From: Symbiodinium natans
Taxonomy: Eukaryota; Sar; Dinophyceae; Suessiales; Symbiodiniaceae
Length of the DNA: 64,000 nt
Direction: 5' to 3'
Assembly (NCBI GenBank): GCA_905221605.1
Contig: CAJNDS010002332.1
Span: 70,001 to 134,000, forward strand
In this document: positions 54,600-64,000 of the stretch, piece by piece
Layout of the letters: each line of letters opens with the position of its first letter
How positions within the stretch are numbered: the first letter of the stretch is position 1
The notes under the pieces: model-generated
Databases searched by the model: none
Told to the model about the DNA's origin: nothing
What the model saw: the letters and a program-made list of their open reading frames with translations, nothing else
Translations under genes and position numbers: made by a program

Positions 54600-55920
54600 T
54601 TGCAAACGCAGGCACTGAGCACCATGTAATACCGTTAAGCATGGGAACGGCCGCTCTTGTTTCTACAGAGGGCTGTGACAAGATTCGGAGTTGCCAATAA
54701 CACGGCCAGATAGAAACGGGCGAGGAGGTCGCCGAGGAGAGGCGGATCTCCGTCGAAATTGGCTGCACCGGCGAGTGGCAGGGAGAGCAGGCTGGTCATA
54801 GAAATCCAGCATTAGCGGGTCTCCTTGCTCCCCGCCCTCACCCTGCATCACCACGTGCGCTTGGCCGCGGTGGTCGTAGTACAGGTAGCGACTGGCTTGC
54901 CCGTAAAACAGCGCTGCGCAGAAGGCCGGCTTCCGGGCCTGACCGCGTGCCCAGGGTATTGGAAAGGCGCCCAGGCCTCCGTCACCAAATTTTGCGCGAG
55001 CTTCCGCGCCACCAATCTGCGGAAAACATCCCCATGACGAGTGCGCGCACGCCCCCACCCGGTTTTGACAGCGCCACCATACGACCCAAACGGAGGGCAT
55101 CCGCTACGGCTGCCGGCACTTCCGCCCGCGCGAGCCTCTCGGCATCGCACGACAAAAGCTGCTTGCTTGGTTGCTTGGTTCGAAGCATGAGTCATGTGAC
55201 GCGTGTTGAATTCTACATGCATAAGGCAAGAGCCAACTCTAGTCTGCCTCCAGCAAGACTTTGAGGTGCTCTGCGTGAGGCAAATTGCCGTGTGCGATCA
55301 AAGCCCTGGTTCCCTTCCAAAACACCTGAAACTGGGTGCCCTTATAAGCACCGGTGTGACAAGTTAGCATCCGCTGGAAAACGTCTGCTAGGTCATTTGC
55401 ACGGCTCAGGCCCGGAGTGGATAAGGGCAAGGTTTCGAGGGTGAGCGCATATTCCTCGAAAGACATGCCCAAGGCGAGGATCCCCCTGAACAGTTCTTGA
55501 GCCTGCTTAGCCAAAGCCCTCCCAACCTCCAGCGGATGGCATTTCATGACAAGTGCAAGGATGGCAGTAGTCAAGTCAGGACTTTCGTGAGATGGTGCAG
55601 GGTTTTCCTGCGGAGCCAGAGTGGCCCACCAGGGCTTAGGACCAAGCACTTTAAGAGGAGCTAAGAAAGCTTTCGCATCGCCTTTGACGATGATGCTGGG
55701 TTCTTCTATGTCTGCTGCAAGGTATGCTTGGCGACAGGCGGTCACGTTACGTAGGTGCGTCAACAGTCTCTTGGAAGTCCTGTGATCAATCATGCAAACA
55801 TTGCACACGCTTCCGTTGGCCACGGCACTGAGGGGTGCCTGTATGCCATGAGTTTTGCGGAGATGTCCTGCTAAGGCAGCGGCTCCATGGAAGCTTTTGC
55901 CGCAATGATTGCACTCATGA
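54600..55920 (-). mobile_element. Decayed LINE-type retrotransposon fragment
   Basis: Read leftward it starts with two C2H2-like fingers (ECNHCGKSFHGAAALAGHLRKTHG shortened to its core near 55850-55910, then CNVCMIDHRTSKRLLTHL). An open frame of about 190 codons follows (55239-55823). Next come reverse-transcriptase motifs: ALRLGRMVALSKPGGGVRALVMG (about 55040-55120), DVFRRLVARKLAQ in a shifted frame, and FYGQASRYLYYDHRGQAH with GEGGEQGDPLM (about 54810-54900), the equivalent of the LINE G-x-x-Q-G-D-P motif. At least two frameshifts separate these pieces, and the catalytic domain ends early near 54663. It abuts the RNase H end of the Copia element. The copy is therefore dead and probably truncated. 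Confidence 0.75.
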
Positions 55921-56169
55921 GTTCGTTCAGCTGCGAGATCAGCTTTTCGTCCAGCAGGACGCGCTCATTAGTGCAACGAAGGCCCGGCTGCTGCCCCCCG
56001 TCTGGCACGTCGGAGGTTGGCGAGCGGTCTACCTGTGCGACTGGCGGTCTGCGCACTGGATCCCGAAAAGCCTGAATCGGAGAAAACCGAGAGCAGGCCC
56101 GCCAAACCGCCCTCAGAACTCGAGCCCGAAGACCACGAAGCGGCACCGCCCGCGCCCGTGAGGCTGTTT

Positions 56170-56951
56170 GCAGTGCGGTGGTGGCATCTGTCCATAACCG
56201 GGCCGTGCCAAGTTTCAACCCGAAATCCTCCTCCGCAAGTTGCTTAAAGAACATGGCGTCTCGCGCCCCTCGGCTCAACGCGCGGGTTTCAGCTTCGCCG
56301 GATGATGCGGCCGGGGTGCCAGGCTGTGTTTGCGCATGGGCAATGACAATTGTACCACCGACATTGATGATTGTACAATCTGTGGAGCGACGACTATCAA
56401 GGCACCTGCCCCAATCCGAATCTGTGTACCCGTCAAGCGTGAGAACTCTGGACGTTTTGCTTTCGGCGTTGAGAACAGTGACTCGAGCTAAGTCTGGTTT
56501 GTACAACAAGTAACGTGCAAGGACAACCAAGTTAGACCAATCCACGCATGTGCCGAGCGAGTTCTTTGGCTTCGTAGCGTATGTCTCTGCGGTCGATGCT
56601 TAAGTAAATCAACGAACCGACGCACTTGGCGTAAACTTCGGCGCGATGCTCGTCCACGGGTTGTATGTTACTCTCAGTGCGGGGGATCCGTTGGCCTGCG
56701 ACTCTCGATGGCTTTGCATGCCAGAGGTCAAGCAACGTGAGCACGTTCTCGCGATGCTTGTCATCAGGAAGCGTGAAAAAGGCGTCTTGGGTTCGCAACT
56801 TTGTACGGCCTAACACATTCACTTTGGTGCCGGGTTTCTCGATGCTACCATTCTTCATGTCCAAATACTTGCCCAAACCCTCGTTTGACTGCAGGAACTC
56901 CAAGTCCACGTCAGATGCTCCTTTTTTTTCCGCGGACCTTTTTACCGGCAA
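56170..56951 (-). pseudogene. Copia transcriptase C-part and RNase H
   Basis: Two overlapping frames carry the end of the polyprotein. The right one (56532-56951) has CVGSLIYLSIDRRDIRYEAKEL, the family connection motif. The left one has LDGYTDSDWGRCLDSRRSTD, PAASSGEAETRALSRGARDA and LWTDATTALQTASR, the RNase H Asp, Glu and Asp motifs. A frame change near 56540 separates the two and another near 56170 ends recognisable sequence. The left frame then runs by chance into the LINE finger region. Confidence 0.8.
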
Positions 56952-56954
56952 TCC

Positions 56955-57265
56955 AGAGTCCCGGCCGTCAGTGCCTACCTGGTCCTACGGAGTACGGAGG
57001 CGCTCCTGCCGGGGACACTAGTGAGGCCCCTGGCGGCTGCCCATGACCGGGAGCTGCCAGCGCACGTCTGCAAGCACTTCGTGCAGCTCCGGCGCCTCTC
57101 CGGCGACGTTGCACTTTCCCGCGAGCGGGAGTTCCAACAAGGACGCGGCGATGGCGCGCTGGGCGGCGACGGCGAGCAGCCCCGACCAACGGGCGACCCA
57201 CGCCGCACGCGCTGCCGCTCGCGTGGCCGCCAGAACGTCCGACGCACGTTGCCCGGCGAGCGATG
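56955..57265 (-). mobile_element. Probable LINE 3' fragment nested in the Copia element
   Basis: The frame reads AAWVARWSGLLAVAAQRAIA then LAGKCNVAGEAPELHEVL. I believe this resembles the C-terminal part of LINE proteins common in dinoflagellate genomes, with a Trp-rich helix then Pro-Leu-His-Glu-Val. It is richer in G+C than its flanks and sits exactly where Copia sequence is broken, in the same orientation. A 5'-truncated LINE insertion would explain both. I could not find a target-site duplication by eye. Confidence 0.45.
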
Positions 57266-57269
57266 CTCC

Positions 57270-57656
57270 TAGGCGGGTGTCATCGACATGGTGCAACAAT
57301 GTGGCATCTGTGTTGATACAAGTGTACACTGTTGGGTCGCGGGCCCCGCGAACGAACTGATAGCCTTTGCTAAGCAAACCCTGAGTCACCACTTGTTCAA
57401 ATTCCTTCCGGTAATTACTCCCGGCAGGTCGCCTGCCGTACAAATTCCCCACAAGCTCTAAAACCACATCCCGTTCAGAGTCTGCAGACTTGAACTGCGC
57501 TCGGGTTTCATAGTCTTGTTCGCTGAGCCATGCGTGGAGATGCGGAATGTGCTCAGGAGGCACGCACATGAAAACAGGTTTGCCACTACTGTCACCTGAA
57601 TCAGCACCTACCAAGTATGCGAATCTCACATCATGTGCCAGCCGTTTTTGAGGCAC
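57270..57656 (-). pseudogene. Copia reverse-transcriptase core, interrupted
   Basis: This frame continues the transcriptase with LVGNLYGRRPAGSNYRKEF (family Leu-Tyr-Gly-Leu-Lys-Gln) and LLHHVDDTRLG, the metal-binding Asp-Asp of the usual Tyr-Val-Asp-Asp with Tyr replaced by His. Shortly after this motif the sequence turns into G+C-rich, Ala/Arg-rich sequence unlike Copia. The transcriptase resumes at about 56951. Confidence 0.75.
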
Positions 57657-59662
57657 TTGAGCTCAAGAAGAATATGGGATTCTTCGTACGGTGTTGGTGC
57701 AAACGTGTTTGTTTCCTCCTCCAGTTCTTGTTTGGAGTACTTCTTTTTGACATCAGCACAAGTAAACCGCGAACGATAAACTCCACGCTTGATCTCATCC
57801 ACCCATTTGTAGTTGAACAACTTGGATTTGCGGGGCATGTTTGAATTCAACCTCGGGATGGCAAAACCCTTTTCAACAAGTGTTGCCATTTGGGCATTCC
57901 TTGCTTTCTCAACTTCACGCGGGTCAAGCTGCGTGTCAAGCAAATCAAGGACGGATGATACTTTTTGCTCCCACTGGCCATCGCGCGCCCACTCCTGGAT
58001 CTGCTGCAAAACACTACTAATGGTTCCAACCTTGGGAACCTTCGGCATTGATTCTGCGGCAGCAGTTGTGGGTTCCGATGGCTCTGGAAGAGAACGCTTG
58101 TCCACACCGGCAGCAGGATTTGGCCGTGGCACTGCATTGACGCCTGTCGGTGTGGCGAGTTCACGCTCGACGTGAAAAGAACCCGATCCCCGAAAAGGGG
58201 AGTTTGGCCTCGGGACGTCACGTGCCACTGTTGATGGAACATCGTGCGCAAACGGTGATGGGGGTGTTGGCGGAGTCATGGTCATGCGATGCGAGCTGTC
58301 TGGGGTCATGCCTTGTGCTTCTGATAGAGGAGGGCCTGGGACCGGGCTGTCACGGGCACTTGCAGGAATCCCTGTGTCGGATACCACAACATCAGGCATT
58401 GCCGGAGGACGGAGCAGGGCAGTTTCAGATTCAACCTGATTTGGACGTGACGCTGCCGGTTGGCTCGGCGGCACAGAAACGGGTTCAGCAGCAGGGGCTG
58501 GCACAGCGACGACTTTGCTCGCCTCTGCTTGGACCTTCGTGCGTTTGCCGTTGGGCGACCAAGGCAATCCACATGCGGCATCAAGGTACGTCCGATCGTG
58601 TTGATCTTCGAAGGGTAGGCGCCTGACAGTCCGAACTGCGATTGCTCCAGCATCGGTTAACAGCACGGCTGAATCATCAAGCTCTAGACGACCTACAAAT
58701 ACCCCCTTAAACCACCTCGGTTTCGCCTTATTCAGGGCTTTTGTGTTTGGGTCTTTGGCTAAAACAACCTCCCCAAATTGCACGATTGGAGTTGTGTACT
58801 CCCGCCCAGAGACAATGCGGAATGGCGTCATTTTATCCGCTTGCACATGGTATCGTGCCCACACGAAAGCACACCAGCGGCAGAGCCAAGGAACCACGGC
58901 ATGGTTAATGTCCAGTGGCTCACGCGTCTGCGGATAGGCCTCGTTCAATGCTGACAACCACGTGCGAAGCATTCCAGCCAGTATGCGGTTACAGTTTTCC
59001 ACTCCGCCTTGGCTGGCATGGCTGTAACGTGGAGACGCACGGATGTGTACATGGTCATGTCCTAATTCGTGTTGAACTTGCTTTGCCACGCTTCGCAAGG
59101 CCGACTCTTGGTCGTGCTGAAACACAACTTTGGCATACCCCAACCGTTTGATCCACGACACCACATCTCTGACCACGTAGGCATTTGATCCCTTCTGTGG
59201 GACGAACACCATGAATGGCCATCCAGAAGACGTGTCCGTGCCACACAGTGCTGTCGCTGCGCGACTTTCTTCTTCGACGAGTTGGCCATCACGGCCGAAG
59301 AATTGATAATCGAATTGCAAGATGGGCACTTCTTTGTCCTCATGCTTGTTTTGGCGGCGGTGACCGGACTCAGGAGCCTTCCCACTGACATAATGATGGC
59401 ACCAAGGTGCATACGGTGCGTGTGTGGGGTTGTGCAACGCACGCTGCTCAAGCGTCGGCGTGTCGGGGACCGGGAGCGTGCGTGCTTGAGGCGACTCACG
59501 AGGCTCATCGAGGTCAATTTCTTCGACGGCATCTCCTTGGGGATCAGCGTCACTGGAGGGGTCCGGTAAAGAAGGTGCATACGAAAGGGATGACACATCC
59601 TCATGATTTTGCGCTGCGATAATGGCTGGCGGCACATGACAAATGCTGCGAGGTCCGCCCAC
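57626..59662 (-). CDS. Copia integrase and start of reverse transcriptase
   Basis: The 678-codon frame has a pre-integrase zinc-type motif (NPTHAPYAPWCHHYVSGK). It is followed by the integrase core with acidic residues in LQFDYQFF, VVFQHDQESALRSV and SQGGVENCNR, the expected Asp, Asp, Glu order. A long Pro/Ser-rich linker follows (about residues 400-560). The transcriptase begins with NYKWVDEIKRGVYRSRF and ETNTFAPTPYEES. The frame stops at 57626. The next frame (57656 leftward) picks up the same protein, so a one- or two-base shift lies between about 57626 and 57656. It could be decay or, less likely, programmed shifting. It is part of the mobile element and not a host gene. Confidence 0.85.
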   Translation of the reverse strand: MGGPRSICHVPPAIIAAQNHEDVSSLSYAPSLPDPSSDADPQGDAVEEIDLDEPRESPQARTLPVPDTPTLEQRALHNPTHAPYAPWCHHYVSGKAPESGHRRQNKHEDKEVPILQFDYQFFGRDGQLVEEESRAATALCGTDTSSGWPFMVFVPQKGSNAYVVRDVVSWIKRLGYAKVVFQHDQESALRSVAKQVQHELGHDHVHIRASPRYSHASQGGVENCNRILAGMLRTWLSALNEAYPQTREPLDINHAVVPWLCRWCAFVWARYHVQADKMTPFRIVSGREYTTPIVQFGEVVLAKDPNTKALNKAKPRWFKGVFVGRLELDDSAVLLTDAGAIAVRTVRRLPFEDQHDRTYLDAACGLPWSPNGKRTKVQAEASKVVAVPAPAAEPVSVPPSQPAASRPNQVESETALLRPPAMPDVVVSDTGIPASARDSPVPGPPLSEAQGMTPDSSHRMTMTPPTPPSPFAHDVPSTVARDVPRPNSPFRGSGSFHVERELATPTGVNAVPRPNPAAGVDKRSLPEPSEPTTAAAESMPKVPKVGTISSVLQQIQEWARDGQWEQKVSSVLDLLDTQLDPREVEKARNAQMATLVEKGFAIPRLNSNMPRKSKLFNYKWVDEIKRGVYRSRFTCADVKKKYSKQELEEETNTFAPTPYEESHILLELKCLKNGWHMM

Positions 59663-59689
59663 CGCCTAGTGTCCCAGGCGTCGTCAGAG

Positions 59690-60936
59690 CGCTGGTCATG
59701 GGCGACGTTTCATCGACCGAAGCCGACCCTGAGCATCGAGGCCTACGACCACATCTCCCTCGCGAGCACGCTCGAGGGCTTCGCCCGCAACACGTCGGGA
59801 ACGTCGGGTGGGACTTTCGCCCTTACCAGTCTCTCTGCAACATGAGTGCAGCATGCCCCAACAGCTCAATCGTTGTTGCCTCATCCGTTAAAAACACTGA
59901 GGTGCATGTTCGTTGGCGCACGCGGACGGGCCTGGGTTGAGCGAAAGCCCTCTGCGGGGATCGTGCGTGTCGGAGCGCTCCCGCAGTTGTTGCAGCGTCT
60001 TTGCGACTCTGCAATTACAGCAGAAATTGCAAAAGGCCCAGCAGGCAGCACTCCGCGCGGGTTGGACCCGTAGTGCGGGTACCATTACCTCAGGGGACGT
60101 TTTGGCGTTCCGCGCAATTTTGAAAGGGTACATCCCGCCTTTGTCCGCGGCCGAGTCGGCCGGTGCACCGACAGCCCCTGTGCCAGACACGGTCGAAACT
60201 GAACCTGAGCCTGCAAAGGTTGTGCAAAACAACTCCGAAACGGAGCAAGCAGTCCCAGCGGCTCCAGTCGAGCCCATGGATGTAGAACCGGCAATGCCGG
60301 TTGATGCGGCTCAGTCAAGCGTAGGACCTGAGGAGGGCTCCACCTACACCTACACTCGCACGTCTGAAGCGCCCACGTCGCCAGCCGAAGTCCCGGCTCC
60401 ATCCGGTCCAGTGGACCCGGTTCACCCCAAGCCAGCGCCATTGTGCACAGGCATCGTTCACGACGTTTTGTGGCTGAGGGTGACGTGGCCACCAAAGCAA
60501 AGCCTAAGTCTAAGTCTCCGCCACCCCCGACGGCCAAGGGCAGTGCCCCCGCAACCTCGCCCACAGTCCATTCCAACAAGGGGGCAGTGTCCCAGTGAAC
60601 GGCAACCTCATCGGGTCAGTGTCCTGGGATCGGCCAGTGGCAGCAGCTCACCCCTCCGCCACTGCCGCCAAATGCGAACCGTGCACCTGCGGTCTCCCTG
60701 CCCCCCAAATCATCATGTGTTGTTTGCAGCGTCGGTCTCACCTCAACATCTTAAGGGACGTTCCCTTTACATGCCGGGACTGCGGGTGGTTCGGCGTCCG
60801 TGACGATGAGCAAAAGCACCGGGCATGCAGCAGGCAGTGCCCAAACATGGAATTTTGCAGAAGGTGCTGCCGAAGTTACGTGCGGCACGCTCCGGCAAAG
60901 TTTGGGTCCCGCCCTCGGGGCCGGTCGCAGCCGTGA
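59690..60936 (+). pseudogene. Opposite-strand Cys-rich ORF remnant
   Basis: Plus-strand frames here are long and acidic. One (about 59990-60440) has LQQKLQKAQQAALRAGW then a Pro/Glu/Ala-rich acidic stretch. It continues, after a frame change near 60440, with AEGDVATKAKPKSKSPPPP, and after another near 60590 ends in FTCRDCGWFGVRDDEQKH and CPNMEFCRRCCRSYVRHA. The Cys spacing suggests a zinc-binding module. Repeated frame changes suggest a decayed element gene, perhaps the 5' protein of a retroelement inserted head-to-head with the Copia copy. I do not recognise the family. It runs against the strand of all host genes in the window. Confidence 0.4.
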
Positions 60937-61269
60937 GCCTTCAGTGAAGGTTCCTTCCACTAGCCTTGAGTAAAGGTTTTCAAATAGTTCCACGTAGTTC
61001 CGCCACAGTGTGGTGTTGCGAACGCCCGAACACCTGCCGCGCCTTGTGGAAAATCTGGAGAGATACAGGCTGGGGGCTTTTCAGTTAATTACTTCCCAAA
61101 CCCAATACAAATCAGTGGGTCCTGGTGGAACCCCAGTTTCAAGCCTCGTAGGTTTGTACGTTGGTTTCCGTAAACTTACACACATTTGAAGCCTGCGTGT
61201 CGCAGTAAATGTCCTCAAGAGTCCTTGAAGCTCTGTGTGTCACAGAAGCGTTGAGTCCAGCTCGTGTAG

Positions 61270-61510
61270 TTTTAGGCTGGTAGCCTTTCCTTTGCACAGG
61301 GTTTGCTCACTGAACCGTGCTGAGTGTGAGCATTGCCACCCTGCGAGTAACAAGAGATGCTTTGGCTGGTAGCCACAGAGGTTTAGGCACTAGTAGTGCA
61401 GTTTCGCATTGCGTCTTGCAAGTGAGCGAATTAACCTGCGTGTCGCAGTGTTAGCTTTTGGCTGGTAGCCGCAGCAAAATTTTGGCACTGGTAGTGCATT
61501 CAGAAGCCGA
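61270..61510. repeat. Degenerate ~90-bp tandem repeat
   Basis: The motif GGCTGGTAGCC occurs at 61275, 61364 and 61460, spaced 89 and 96 bases. The last two copies are followed by GGCACTAGTAGTGCA or GGCACTGGTAGTGCA. The phrase CTGCGTGTCGCAGT occurs at about 61194 and 61437. The arrangement is a decayed tandem array or a structured repeat with short internal dyads (CACTAGTAGTG). Confidence 0.65.
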
Positions 61511-63190
61511 GTCGGCCGTTCAAAGACGTCCAGAATACAGCACCTAGATTTGGCGAAGCATGCAGCACACAACCAATCAACTAGATTAAAGGACCGGATA
61601 ACCCCACATGCAAAGTTTTCCATTCATAAAGAGTAGAGAAGTGATAGAGGATAAAAGAGTGAGAGAGCGAACGAGTGAGTGCGTGGCCGTGAGTGAGTGC
61701 GTAAGTGAAGTGGAGACGAGCTCGTGAAAGCGTTCATGTGATGTCAGGTGCGTGAGTGAACGTAGTGTGCGCGTGATGTGTGGTGCGTGGCGCATAGTCC
61801 GTGATGTGTGTGTGTGATGTGTGATGTGTGCATGGTGTGTGGTGCATGGTGCACGGCCGAGAGCTTCGTGAAGGTCTGGAGGCCCTCGACGTGGATCGGA
61901 CCCTCTTCACCAGAGCATTTCTTTGAACTCCTGAGATCGGAAGCACTGCTCACATAGACAGCATACACGTGAAGCCGAGTCTGAGTCTCATCTGCAAAGT
62001 GCACGATGTGCATGCATAGTCCAGCAACAAGCAGAGTCGCAAGCTTTTCCGCGAAGTCGCACGCACGTTTCTCTTTGCGCCGACTTCCCAGTACGGGTTG
62101 CACAGCGCGTCGTAGCTTCGGTGCACAGATGGCGAAGATGACCTGGGGCAGGCACCGGGTGGTTAGGCTAGGCTTGAGCGTTTGCGTTGATCGAGCTCTG
62201 GAGCACTATCATCCCTTATCCTAAACCTCAAGCCCTAAGCGACAGCAACAACCTAAGGAACCAAACATGCATTGCTCCAGAGCTCTTTTCTAAACCGACT
62301 ATTAAATCCTTAGAGTTCCTGGGACCTAATTAGTGGGTCTTACCTTTTAAAAGCTTATTGGCAAGTCATGCACTGTTGATGGCCTGAAAGCTTGGGGAGA
62401 GGCCTTAGCCCCGAGAAGACAGATCCCCAAAACCCTGAAGAGGAAGCACGCAAGATTCAGCAGCAGCTTAAGTGGGAGGCCCCGAACTGGATTCCGTGCA
62501 GTTCATTTAATTGAAGCCTGCTGTATTGGTTCTGTATGTGTGCGCTGGCTGATTCCGGGGAAACCAGGACAGCAGTCGGAAACTGAGGAGCAAGCCAGCA
62601 GCAGCCTACAGATAGGGAAGAGGAAAAGGGAAGCCAGCACGAAGTCCATCTCGACCGGCCATTCTTCGGTAATCCGGAGGAGCTTCCTGAAGCTGAAGCG
62701 GCGGAGCTTTACCGGCGCCGCCGGTGGCGGAGCCTTCTTGTGTACCGGTGCCTGCATGTGCAGCACACACAGCATTCGCGATTTTCTTATTGCAGCTCGG
62801 ATGCCAGTGGACAAGGTGCCTGGTCATTGGTCCCTTGACCGTGGCGGTGGGAACCGGAGCTTGGCCAGCTCTGAAGCTTGCAGCAGCAGCTGGATCCGAG
62901 ACACCCGGTCGCTGGTCCCTCGACAGGCAGCGGGCGTTGTGCGACAGGTAGATTCTGCTGCGGCCAGGCCTTGCACAGGACAATCGTCTAGGTAGTAATG
63001 TCAACCCCAACACAGGCCGCCCGTAGGTAATTTTCAGTTTTGACTGCGCGCGCTGTTGTTTCTGTTTCAGGACGTCCTAGACCCGTGCTCGCGTGGGCGA
63101 CCTGCCAAAGCGAAGAGGAATCTAACCTGGCTGTCAAATTTCTTTATTCATGGGTTTTTGCTGTAACCTCAGAACCGTCTTGTGTTTAAG

Positions 63191-63400
63191 GGCTTTGGAG
63201 CTGCCCCACCATGCGTTCATGGTCCAAAATGCAAAGCTGTTGTTTTCAAACCAGGAAAACTGGTTGCACAATTTTGGCAAAGCATACATGTTGGGGCCAG
63301 GCGTCATGCTGAAAGCATTAAACCCCTCAACCTTCTGTGTTTTCAGGATTTTGGTGCCCCCACATGTTGTTCATGCTCCAAAATGCAGGCTTTGCCAAAG
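63191..63400. repeat. Diverged direct duplication, ~156-bp spacing
   Basis: The sequence around 63191-63240 (containing GGTCCAAAATGCA) recurs around 63347-63396 (containing GCTCCAAAATGCA). The upstream parts also align (GCTTTGGAGCTGCCCCACCATG with ATTTTGGTGCCCCCACATG), so this is one old tandem duplication. Confidence 0.55.
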
Positions 63401-63623
63401 AGAAATGCCACCACCACACGCCCCTGCGGGGCTCCACTTTTTTCCCTCGCGCAGGGTGCTCCTCTGCAGCACTGGCGCCTGTTTCGATGTCCATATTCCA
63501 CAATCACACGCCCCTTCCCAACCATAACAGCCTGTGCGGCTCAAAATGATGAGGGCGTCTAGGATTGTCTGCTCCTAATTTTTGTCTGCAAAGTCCTTCG
63601 GCCCCGGTTTCCAACTATTCTGC

Positions 63624-63663
63624 GAAATCCTTAACCTCATGTGGCAATGAGGTTAAGGATTTC
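63624..63663. repeat. Perfect 17-bp stem hairpin
   Basis: GAAATCCTTAACCTCAT (63624-63640) is followed by the 6-base spacer GTGGCA and the exact reverse complement at 63647-63663. No T run follows, and the host is eukaryotic, so I do not read it as a terminator. It is the best preserved of three related hairpins near the window edge. Confidence 0.9.
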
Positions 63664-63810
63664 ATATAGCTACTGGGAACTATCGCGATCTGCTTTTGGA
63701 GCCTGGTGGCCTGACCTTTGCTTTCTTTCTGCACAGATGTAAAAGAAACAAAATCTTAGGCCCGCGCAGCGGCCGAAAAATAATTTGGCTTCTTCAACCC
63801 GGAAGATTTC

Positions 63811-63990
63811 CCGGACCGACTCCGGAATGTTTTCCCTGAAAATCCTGAACCTCAGTTGGCCACCTGAGGTTAATCAAGGAAATTTGCCGGCCCCGGCTCC
63901 GGATTTTCTCCCGAAAATCCTTAGCCTAAGTTGGCCAACTGAGGTTTAGGAAATTTCCTGGCTCTGACTCCGGATTCTTCCCTGAAAAAA
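63811..63990. repeat. ~74-bp tandem units with GGCCAAC hairpins
   Basis: TCCGGA recurs at 63821, 63898 and 63969 (77 and 71 bases apart). It is followed each time by a TTTTC or TTC segment, CCTGAAAA or CCGAAAA, and, in the first two units, an inverted repeat centred on TTGGCCA (CTGAACCTCAGTTGGCCACC and CTAAGTTGGCCAACTGAGG). The arms resemble those of the hairpin at 63624. The array runs off the right edge of the window. Confidence 0.8.
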
Positions 63991-64000
63991 AAAACCTGTA

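Larger units (their letters stand above)
55960..59662 (-). mobile_element. Copia-type LTR retrotransposon polyprotein, decayed
   Basis: The coding order is integrase, reverse transcriptase, RNase H, which defines Ty1/Copia. I found no protease or nucleocapsid upstream and no LTR by eye. The frame breaks at about 57630, again around 56955-57260 where a G+C-rich segment interrupts the transcriptase, and after the RNase H near 56170. The 5' end stops where an opposite-strand sequence begins (about 59690), and the 3' end meets a LINE fragment. This is a dead composite copy. Confidence 0.85.
60950..64000. other. Repeat-rich right flank, no recognised gene
   Basis: No protein family is visible. 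The stretch contains a degenerate repeat of about 90 bp (61270-61510), a TGTGTGATG-rich tract near 61740-61850, two diverged copies of a roughly 50-bp segment (63191 and 63347), and three hairpin units at the right edge. Open frames at 62540-62995 contain two similar peptides (PGHWSLDR and PGRWSLDR) that may reflect a short duplication. Confidence 0.5.

Noticed and set aside
57626-57656. Programmed frameshift between integrase and transcriptase
   Set aside because: Several other frame breaks and an internal insertion show the element is decayed, so a random indel is the simpler explanation.
63624-63663. Rho-independent terminator
   Set aside because: The genome is eukaryotic, there is no T run after the stem, and related hairpins repeat in tandem.
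1-64000. Genes for tRNA, rRNA or spliceosomal RNA
   Set aside because: No cloverleaf with a matching anticodon arm and no conserved rRNA or snRNA block was recognised by eye; a covariance search would be needed to exclude small ones.

Overview
The window looks like nuclear DNA from a dinoflagellate, most likely a Symbiodiniaceae-type genome. Every recognisable host gene (calpain-like protease, a multidomain adenylate-forming membrane synthetase, alpha-kinase, kelch-repeat protein, polycystin-type channel) lies on the minus strand, as in dinoflagellate unidirectional gene clusters. The genes are cut into short exons. Donor sites that I could place by reading frame include GC and GA as well as GT, and acceptors are AG followed by G. 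TTTAGGG repeats occur in three places. The retroelements are a Copia-type polyprotein and a LINE with C2H2 fingers before its reverse transcriptase. This assignment is inference from these traits; no rRNA or organelle marker is present.

Layout. 1-11.9 kb: no gene recognised; microsatellites and two related C-tract/A-tract elements. 11.9-14.4 kb: calpain-like gene, 3' part. 14.4-22.7 kb: no gene recognised; a 9-bp array coding KEL, divergent telomere-repeat islands, GA and AAT microsatellites. 22.7-35.7 kb: one long gene for an acyl-activating domain, a phosphopantetheine carrier domain and three membrane/left-handed beta-helix units, the architecture of bacterial epsilon-poly-lysine synthetase-like proteins. 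One of its introns is almost wholly TTTAGGG repeat and another region carries a 670-bp TTCTTA array. 37.6-38.3 kb: alpha-kinase catalytic exons. 41.8-45.7 kb: kelch-repeat protein. 48.4-53.6 kb: polycystin (PKD2)-type channel. 54.6-59.7 kb: decayed LINE and Copia retroelements, one apparently nested. 59.7-60.9 kb: opposite-strand Cys-rich ORF remnants. 61-64 kb: degenerate tandem repeats and a series of strong hairpins at the right edge.

The most unusual observations are (1) the telomere-repeat intron whose 3' splice site is built from a variant telomeric unit; (2) five introns in two genes whose two ends share 5-8 bp direct repeats across the splice sites, as expected for introns born by insertion with target-site duplication; and (3) the eukaryotic, intron-rich synthetase with three tandem membrane/beta-helix units. 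Exon borders were placed by eye from reading frame and family motifs; initiator codons and most untranslated regions could not be fixed.
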